From positions 1-64,000 of the forward strand of contig JAEUWH010000123.1 of NCBI GenBank assembly GCA_016785955.1: a DNA stretch of 64,000 nt, in the 5' to 3' direction. Both the position numbers and the translations under genes were made by a program. This stretch comes from Pseudobdellovibrionaceae bacterium. Lineage in GTDB: Bacteria > Bdellovibrionota > Bdellovibrionia > Bdellovibrionales > Bdellovibrionaceae. Below are positions 59,180 to 64,000 of the stretch, piece after piece. A model generated the notes under the pieces. The model did not search any database and had not been told where the DNA came from. It was given only the letters and a program-made list of their open reading frames with translations. The first letter of the stretch is position 1; each line of letters opens with the position of its first letter.

Positions 59180-59461
59180 ATGCACGACGAAAAAAAACAA
59201 TCGCCTCCCGAAGTACCGATAGAAATTTATCCTAACCAGCTTTCATCGGACGCTTTAAATGGAATTATCGAAAATTTTATTCTGCGAGAAGGAACTGACT
59301 ACGGTGTGGTGGAAGTGGCGCTTGACCAAAAAAAAAGTCAAATATTGAAGCAAATTAGTCGAGGCGATGTAAAAATAGTTTTTGATCAAAGTACGGAAAC
59401 AGTCAGCCTACTGACGACAATAGATTTTATAAAATTACAAAAAAAAGCGGACTCTGTTTAG
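59180..59461 (+). CDS. YheU/UPF0270 family protein
   Basis: 93 residues. The family block is clear: IEIYPNQLSSDALNGIIENFILREGTDYGVVEVALDQKKSQILKQI, with RGDVKIVFDQSTETVSLL after it. UPF0270 proteins are small and of unknown role. An extra acidic N-terminal extension (about 15 residues) is present. A minus-strand terminator hairpin for the neighbouring gene overlaps its last codons. Confidence 0.88.
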   Translation: MHDEKKQSPPEVPIEIYPNQLSSDALNGIIENFILREGTDYGVVEVALDQKKSQILKQISRGDVKIVFDQSTETVSLLTTIDFIKLQKKADSV

Positions 59462-59470
59462 AGCCCGCTT
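59438..59470 (-). terminator. Terminator of the SGLN-repeat gene, embedded in the yheU-like 3' end
   Basis: Arms 59460-59470 and 59445-59455 form an 11-bp stem (one G-T pair) with a 4-base loop, followed on the minus strand by eight T. It serves the gene ending at 59525 but lies in the final codons and stop of the plus-strand gene. Confidence 0.8.
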
Positions 59471-59524
59471 CGATAGTATTCTATAGTAATAGTAGTCGAC
59501 TTTAAAAGTTAAATTTAAACTGTC

Positions 59525-60691
59525 TTATCTGAATAAATCAGCACAACGAGTTATACGAGAGATTCGCTCTATTGCATAGGCGCGTGCATTCGTTGGATTG
59601 TAATTTAAACCAGAAACCGAGTATGCAAAATTATACTCTTTAGAATATGTTGCGATCATTGACCGAACGGTTTGGCTATCACCGCAGTAGCCACGATCAG
59701 CCCATTCTCTGGAAATTCGAGCCGCAGTGGCTCTATCACGATTTAAACCAGAACTAGAGTAAACGAAATTTCTTACAGTCTGAGTGACTTCTTCGTACTG
59801 ACGAGCTTGGCTAACAGTCATCGTATCAGCACGTTGAAGAGCAAAATTACGTGCATCAGCAGGGCTTAGATTCAAACCAGAAGAAGAGTAAGCTAAGTTA
59901 TATAGAATTTTGTATCGTGCCATGTATTCTTCGATTGTACCACAACGATGAGATTGATTGTAGTTAATGGCCCATTGAGACGCTTTATCGGAAAGGTAGT
60001 TTAGCCCTGATGCTGAATAGGCAAAGTTCTTAGCTGTATAAAATTGTTGATGATCGTAGTCAGAGCAATACCCTTGTAGAGAGCCATAGGAAGAAGTTGG
60101 ATAGGAAGGATGAGTTGGATAGGATGGATACGTGGGATAAGTCGGAGTAGGGTCGGGTCTGACTGGTCCCGAAGGGCGATGGAAAACAACCTCAGTCGAG
60201 TTCACTTCTCTCCAAGAGCCATCAGCGCGAGAGCAGGCAAAGCCTGTGCGAGTTTCAGTTTTTTGACGTGTTACGATGACTTGTTCATATTCACGGCAAA
60301 CTTCACGTGAATTTGATCTTAAATAACCTTCACGAGTTGTGCGGATGTGACCACGAGAACCTGTTCGTGAACCATATCGGTTACCATCCCAGTCCGAGCG
60401 TTCCCCCACTGGGCGGCGGAAAACGTCTCGCTGAGCGTCTTCTAAAGCGCGACGGTCTGCTTGATCTAAAGATTGACCGATTTCAGCACCAACAACAGCA
60501 CCTACGATGATGCCTAAACCAGTAGCTACAGCTTTGCCACTGCCGCCACCCACTTGGTTACCAAGTATTCCACCGACGACGGCGCCAACGATTGCGCCAA
60601 CATCTTCTTTGTCTGCTGCTTGCGCATGGAAACTGATTGATGTCATCAGCATCGTTGCAGCAACACCATATGATAAAATTTTGTGGTTCAT
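59525..60691 (-). CDS. Glycine-zipper surface protein with four SGLN repeats
   Basis: From the ATG at 60691 (AAGGAG upstream), about 388 residues. A signal peptide (SYGVAATMLMTSISFHAQA) is followed by a glycine-zipper (GAIVGAVVGGILGNQVGGGS, GLGIIVGAVVGAEIGQSL) like the Rickettsia 17-kDa surface antigen, and by its companion domain CREYEQVIVTRQKTETRTGF. A proline/tyrosine linker (PTYPTYPSYPTHPSYPT) leads to a C-terminal ~190 residues containing four copies of a N(F/L)xYSxSGLN motif, spaced about 40-50 residues. Each precedes an alanine/arginine-rich helix. The repeat module is not one I recognise. Probably an outer-membrane-associated surface protein. Confidence 0.75.
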   Translation of the reverse strand: MNHKILSYGVAATMLMTSISFHAQAADKEDVGAIVGAVVGGILGNQVGGGSGKAVATGLGIIVGAVVGAEIGQSLDQADRRALEDAQRDVFRRPVGERSDWDGNRYGSRTGSRGHIRTTREGYLRSNSREVCREYEQVIVTRQKTETRTGFACSRADGSWREVNSTEVVFHRPSGPVRPDPTPTYPTYPSYPTHPSYPTSSYGSLQGYCSDYDHQQFYTAKNFAYSASGLNYLSDKASQWAINYNQSHRCGTIEEYMARYKILYNLAYSSSGLNLSPADARNFALQRADTMTVSQARQYEEVTQTVRNFVYSSSGLNRDRATAARISREWADRGYCGDSQTVRSMIATYSKEYNFAYSVSGLNYNPTNARAYAIERISRITRCADLFR

Positions 60692-60933
60692 TTTGACTCC
60701 TTTTATTAGAAAATTACGTACGGGTTTGCAGTAAAGCAATCGTCAGGCCGAACTAATTTGGCCCCAGTAATGTGTGCGAAACGTGATGTGTGATGCGTTA
60801 CAACGATTTTTATTAAGTCAAAAAAAGGGATTTAGAATTTTAATGTGAACTGATTTTCGCAGGTGCAGGATTGTGATTTTAGATATTGATTCTAAGTTTT
60901 GATACGTATTGATTTCAAATACTGGTTTCTAGA

Positions 60934-61323
60934 CTAACTCAGCGGTTTCCAACCAAAGTCATTAGAGCGAACTCCCGTATGGTAAAATTCCTTAAGAACT
61001 TTTAATACTGTAAATGGATCAATCACCATCTTTGGCGGAAATTTACCTATCGTGTGGCCGGTGCGAATTAAAATAAGGTCATCACCAGTCGCACTTATAT
61101 TATTTAATTCATAAAATCGATCACTGTCCGAGTACATAACAATATATTGCTGGCGACCGCCAGAAATAGTCAGAATGTTTTTATTTCCATGAGTGAATGC
61201 AAGATTAACGTATTTTTCGGCGTCAAGCTTTAATACTAACGGCTCAAGATCAGATTCGTTTTTAATGATGCCGTCTTGGTCTTCCATTCTGCCGTTAGTA
61301 ATAAACTCAAGAGTGTATTTCAT
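60934..61323 (-). CDS. Imm1-like immunity-type protein
   Basis: 129 residues. The C-terminal DPFTVLKVLKEFYHTGVRSNDFGWKPL resembles the end of Imm1-type proteins (polymorphic toxin immunity), with a helix and a late tryptophan after a GxR turn. The rest is beta-rich (ILTISGGRQQYIVMYSDSD). No toxin gene is adjacent. The assignment is tentative. It is 14 bases downstream of the secretin-like gene. Confidence 0.4.
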   Translation of the reverse strand: MKYTLEFITNGRMEDQDGIIKNESDLEPLVLKLDAEKYVNLAFTHGNKNILTISGGRQQYIVMYSDSDRFYELNNISATGDDLILIRTGHTIGKFPPKMVIDPFTVLKVLKEFYHTGVRSNDFGWKPLS

Positions 61324-61337
61324 TCTTAGTCTTATTC

Positions 61338-61988
61338 TTAGTCCTCTTTAGCTTCAACGATGTCGGGCCCATGCTTTCTCTTTCCCTTAAATTCTCGATG
61401 CTCCGCACGTCCTTTTCGGTCAGCGTCGATAATTTTAGCCACCTCTGGATCTGGCTTCTTATCAATTTCCTTTAGTATAGCGGCAATACGATTTAAATTT
61501 GACGTCCAATCTGTGATAATAATTTGATTACCGCCAGCGTACACATTCATTTCTCCATCTTTTGAAGGCAAGATGCGCATGTCTCGCATTACACTTTCCG
61601 CCGATATATTTTTAAAAGTATAGATCCATGAATACATCCGTTCTGGTTTTGCGATCGGCATCTGCGTGCTGACTTCAATCAGATCACGCTGAATATTTCG
61701 TCCTGATTTTACGATCATCGTGTCGCCTTGTTTGCTGATTCCATACCCATTTATAGCCAGTGCCGAAGAGAGTTGGTTAAAGGCTTCGTCCAATGAAACA
61801 GGTTCTTGGATAAAAATGGAAATTTTACCTCGGACGCCTGGATCGACTACGAATTTTTGACCAGAGGTCTTGGAATATGATTCGATTATTTTTAAAATTT
61901 CTTCATTAATAAAATTCATTTTCATTGTATCTGTGGGCTTGGCGAATGCGAAAGATGCTATTGTTAAAAGAGTAAAAAAATATTTCAT
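61338..61988 (-). CDS. Standalone secretin N-domain protein (GspD N0/N1-like)
   Basis: From the ATG at 61988 (GAGGAG upstream), about 216 residues with a signal peptide (YFFTLLTIASFAFA). The next ~75 residues are an STN/N0 domain (MNFINEEILKIIESYSKTSGQKFVVDPGVRGKISIFI, then ALAINGYGISKQGDTMIV) and are followed by an N1-type domain (YTFKNISAESVMRDMRILPSKDGEMNVYAGGNQIIITDWTSNLNRIAAIL). The C-domain that forms the secretin channel is absent; a charged tail follows instead. It may dock to a full secretin or act as an adaptor. Confidence 0.8.
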   Translation of the reverse strand: MKYFFTLLTIASFAFAKPTDTMKMNFINEEILKIIESYSKTSGQKFVVDPGVRGKISIFIQEPVSLDEAFNQLSSALAINGYGISKQGDTMIVKSGRNIQRDLIEVSTQMPIAKPERMYSWIYTFKNISAESVMRDMRILPSKDGEMNVYAGGNQIIITDWTSNLNRIAAILKEIDKKPDPEVAKIIDADRKGRAEHREFKGKRKHGPDIVEAKED

Positions 61989-62144
61989 CAAGAACTCCTC
62001 ATTAATTGTATGTCCTTAAAAGATTTCAGTTAATGTAAAACCCGGCAAGGACAAAACATGGTAAAAACTCGTTTTTAGGTTTAAACAGATTAGCGAATAA
62101 AAATATGGATGACAAGAATAAGCAAAAAAGACTAGCGTGAAGAG

Positions 62145-63245
62145 ATGGAAATTGAGAGACATTGGAAACGGATTCCCAAGACCTCTGAAAGCCGTACTGA
62201 AAATCATCAGTCACAGCCATTGCAGACCTATAAAATTTTTAACAATACTCGCATTGTTACGGAAGCTTGGTATCCAATCCTGCCGAGTCGAAAATTAAAA
62301 AAAATGAAATCGCATTCTTTCAAAATCGGCGCGCAAAGAATTGTATTGTTTCGTGGAGACGATCGAGTTGTTCGCGCACTGGATGCATTTTGTCCTCACA
62401 TGGGTGCAGACCTTGGTCGGGGTGAAGTGACTGGAAATGAAATTCGCTGTTATTTTCATCGTTGGAAATACGATGCGCAGGGAAATTTATCAGAAATTCC
62501 CTGTAAATCAAAACTGCCGTTCAATTTGAAGATTCAAAATTATGACACTCAAGAAGCATACGGATTTATATGGGTGTATGCGGGAAAGAAAGCACCGTAT
62601 CCTGTGCCTAAACCTCCGGGGCTTGAGGGGCTTTCCGTTGAAGGTCGACTATTGATAAAAACAAAACTATTTGTGCATCACCATGTTTTGATGGCATCGG
62701 CGATTGATATTCAACATTTTGCCAGCGTACACAATTTGCACGCAGATTTTTCCCATGAAATAGAAATTCCGGTCGAAGACAATTATACCTGGAAAGTGAT
62801 GGGAAAGCTGAATGAAAACGGAGTTCGCAATAGGATTGTCAGCTGGTTTTTGGGTCAACAATTTGGTTATCGTGCGCTATTTTCTGGTGGTTCGATCGTT
62901 TCCATTTCCTATGGCGAGAACCAAAGATTTCGTGGACGAGTGAATGGGATGAAACTGCCGACTCCTCATGTACTTTGGGGATGTGTTCCTCATAGTGATG
63001 GTGTCAGTGATGCGTATGTTTTTATTGTTCAGAAAAAAAACAATGGTATTTGGGGGGAAGTAAAATCAAAGGTTAACTTTGTTTTCAGTATCGTCCTTTT
63101 AGCCTGGTTAAAAGATGACGATGTTAAAGCATTCCCTCGGATGCGGTTTCAGGCTCAGAATTTGATAGATTTAGATGCCTCGGTGGCTAAATTGATTTCC
63201 TTGACTGAAAAATTGAAGGTGTCTTTGTGGTCGTTCAAAAATTAA
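62145..63245 (+). CDS. Rieske non-haem iron oxygenase
   Basis: 366 residues. The Rieske cluster ligands are C83-x-H85 (FCPHMGADLGRGEV) and C102-x-x-H105 (CYFHRWKYD). A catalytic D188-x-x-H191-x4-H196 (IDIQHFASVH) binds mononuclear iron, as in KshA and cholesterol-7-desaturase-like oxygenases. IPCKSKLPFNLKIQNYDTQEAYGFIWVYAG fits the family. It would use a separate reductase to hydroxylate or desaturate a hydrophobic substrate; steroid-like is only a guess. The next gene overlaps its end by 19 bases. Confidence 0.88.
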   Translation: MEIERHWKRIPKTSESRTENHQSQPLQTYKIFNNTRIVTEAWYPILPSRKLKKMKSHSFKIGAQRIVLFRGDDRVVRALDAFCPHMGADLGRGEVTGNEIRCYFHRWKYDAQGNLSEIPCKSKLPFNLKIQNYDTQEAYGFIWVYAGKKAPYPVPKPPGLEGLSVEGRLLIKTKLFVHHHVLMASAIDIQHFASVHNLHADFSHEIEIPVEDNYTWKVMGKLNENGVRNRIVSWFLGQQFGYRALFSGGSIVSISYGENQRFRGRVNGMKLPTPHVLWGCVPHSDGVSDAYVFIVQKKNNGIWGEVKSKVNFVFSIVLLAWLKDDDVKAFPRMRFQAQNLIDLDASVAKLISLTEKLKVSLWSFKN

Positions 63246-64000
63246 AGTTGCACGAATGGTTCTTGGTCTATCAACTGGACCAAATTAAAAAGACGATGCA
63301 TCATATACCCATTTATTTGAAGTTAGATATTTCTGCTTATGTTAACGAATACAAGGGTTTGAATACAAAAATTCCAACAACTGCATTGCTTATCAAAATC
63401 ATCGGAACATGGGCAGCCGCCAACCCCACAGTAAACAAGATGTTGTTTCGAACATTTTTTGGACTTCGGTTTTTAAAAGGTGATGAGATTCGTATCAATT
63501 TTCCTTTGGGTATTCAGTGGCAAGGGCAAACGGCTGTTACGGCGATCGTGATTAGAAACCCTCAATTGAAAACGATCGAGCAAATTCATGACGAAATCAA
63601 AATAGCAAAATCCAAACCCTTGTCTGCGTACCCGATAACTTATTGGGCGTATTCGCATGTGAATCATTTTTTAAACCGTTTTTTGTTGGGGGCGATTCAT
63701 ACGGTGATTAGCAACTTTCCAAGTATTTATTGGAGAAAAGGTGGCGGCTGTATCAGTATCTCCTCGCTTTCGAATTTTTTCGTCAAAGATCATTTATTCT
63801 CTGCATGTTCGTTTGGACCTACGGGCTTCACTTTTTTTTATAAGGATATCGAAGTTGTTGATGGGAAAACTTACCTCAACCTTAGTATAGCTGCTGATCA
63901 TAATACTTTTGCCGGTTATGAAATTGTTGAGTTAGTCAATAGACTGCTTGTGTTGCCAAAGATAGCCAAGGCCAATCGGTCGCAAAACATAACACAGGAC
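63227..64000 (+). CDS. Acyltransferase-like protein (2-oxoacid dehydrogenase E2/CAT fold), partial
   Basis: The frame is open from GTG 63227 (AAGGTG 5 bases upstream) to the window edge, about 258 codons, with the 3' end missing. KLHEWFLVYQLDQIKKTMHHIPIYLKLDIS opens it, and SIAADHNTFAGYEIVELVNRL resembles the catalytic DHxxxxG segment of chloramphenicol-acetyltransferase and E2 catalytic domains. INFPLGIQWQGQTAVTAIVIRNPQLKTIEQIHDEI is consistent with that fold. Overlap with the oxygenase gene suggests a shared pathway, perhaps acylating its product. Confidence 0.65.
   Translation, partial: MVVQKLKLHEWFLVYQLDQIKKTMHHIPIYLKLDISAYVNEYKGLNTKIPTTALLIKIIGTWAAANPTVNKMLFRTFFGLRFLKGDEIRINFPLGIQWQGQTAVTAIVIRNPQLKTIEQIHDEIKIAKSKPLSAYPITYWAYSHVNHFLNRFLLGAIHTVISNFPSIYWRKGGGCISISSLSNFFVKDHLFSACSFGPTGFTFFYKDIEVVDGKTYLNLSIAADHNTFAGYEIVELVNRLLVLPKIAKANRSQNITQD

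Noticed and set aside
1-64000. CRISPR arrays, tRNA or rRNA genes
   Set aside because: No regularly spaced direct repeats of CRISPR type and no cloverleaf or rRNA stretches were noticed by eye; a covariance scan could still find a tRNA.

Overview
The window looks like a compact chromosomal segment from a Gram-negative bacterium with an outer membrane. It has beta-barrel proteins, lipoproteins with lipoboxes, a glycine-zipper surface protein and secretin-type domains. The GC content is modest (about 40 percent by eye), genes are tightly packed, and convergent genes often overlap or abut. The mix of secreted proteins of unknown function, an animal-type haem peroxidase, several sensor kinases and Rieske proteins fits the Bdellovibrionota (Bdellovibrio-like predators) best. 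That placement is inference: no rRNA, tRNA or ribosomal protein gene is present to anchor it.

Region 1 (1-10.8 kb) is accessory DNA. It starts with what looks like the multi-repeat right end of an IS21-type element that has run into a lytic transglycosylase gene. Next come a lipoprotein, a degraded PIN-domain toxin with its small upstream partner, a NIF3-like gene and a RelE/HigB-type toxin-antitoxin pair. Two copies of a ~38-bp direct repeat bracket the last three genes. An IS481-type element follows, with its transposase broken by one stop codon and a truncated gene against its right end. A Fic protein comes next, behind palindromic operator-like sites, then a type II restriction-modification operon (C5-cytosine methyltransferase, PD-(D/E)xK nuclease, GyrI-like protein). 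A DUF2239-LprI-like pair and a perfect 31-bp inverted repeat close the region.

Region 2 (10.9-25 kb) holds a pseudopilin and a SugE/Gdx transporter preceded by a guanidine-III riboswitch. It continues with a cation/H+ antiporter, a methyltransferase, a Rieske-flavodoxin fusion and a CPBP protease. A MarR-hemerythrin-ABC-F operon has an elaborate ABC-F leader, and an outer-membrane barrel, thiol peroxidase and AzlCD exporter follow.

Region 3 (25-42 kb) opens with a catalase-related protein divergent from a secreted animal-type haem peroxidase, a possible oxylipin-type pair. It also contains a metallo-hydrolase, a sensor kinase, LysR-DoxX and LysR-pirin divergent pairs with palindromic sites between them, a three-gene envelope operon of unknown role, a CBS protein, a CDF metal exporter, a nitroreductase and NAD(P)HX dehydratase.

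Region 4 (42-64 kb) includes a glycosylase-like protein, a hybrid sensor kinase, short-chain dehydrogenase, MATE exporter and Spx/ArsC-like protein. A glycerol-3-phosphate dehydrogenase with a signal-like N-terminus is coupled to a sensor kinase. Then come a terminase-small-subunit-like protein, DEAD-box helicase, radical SAM/SPASM protein, a decayed polysaccharide deacetylase and a short threonyl-tRNA synthetase. The window ends with a glycine-zipper protein carrying four SGLN repeats, a standalone secretin N-domain protein paired with an Imm1-like protein, and a Rieske oxygenase coupled to an acyltransferase-like gene that runs off the end. I saw no CRISPR array, tRNA or rRNA.
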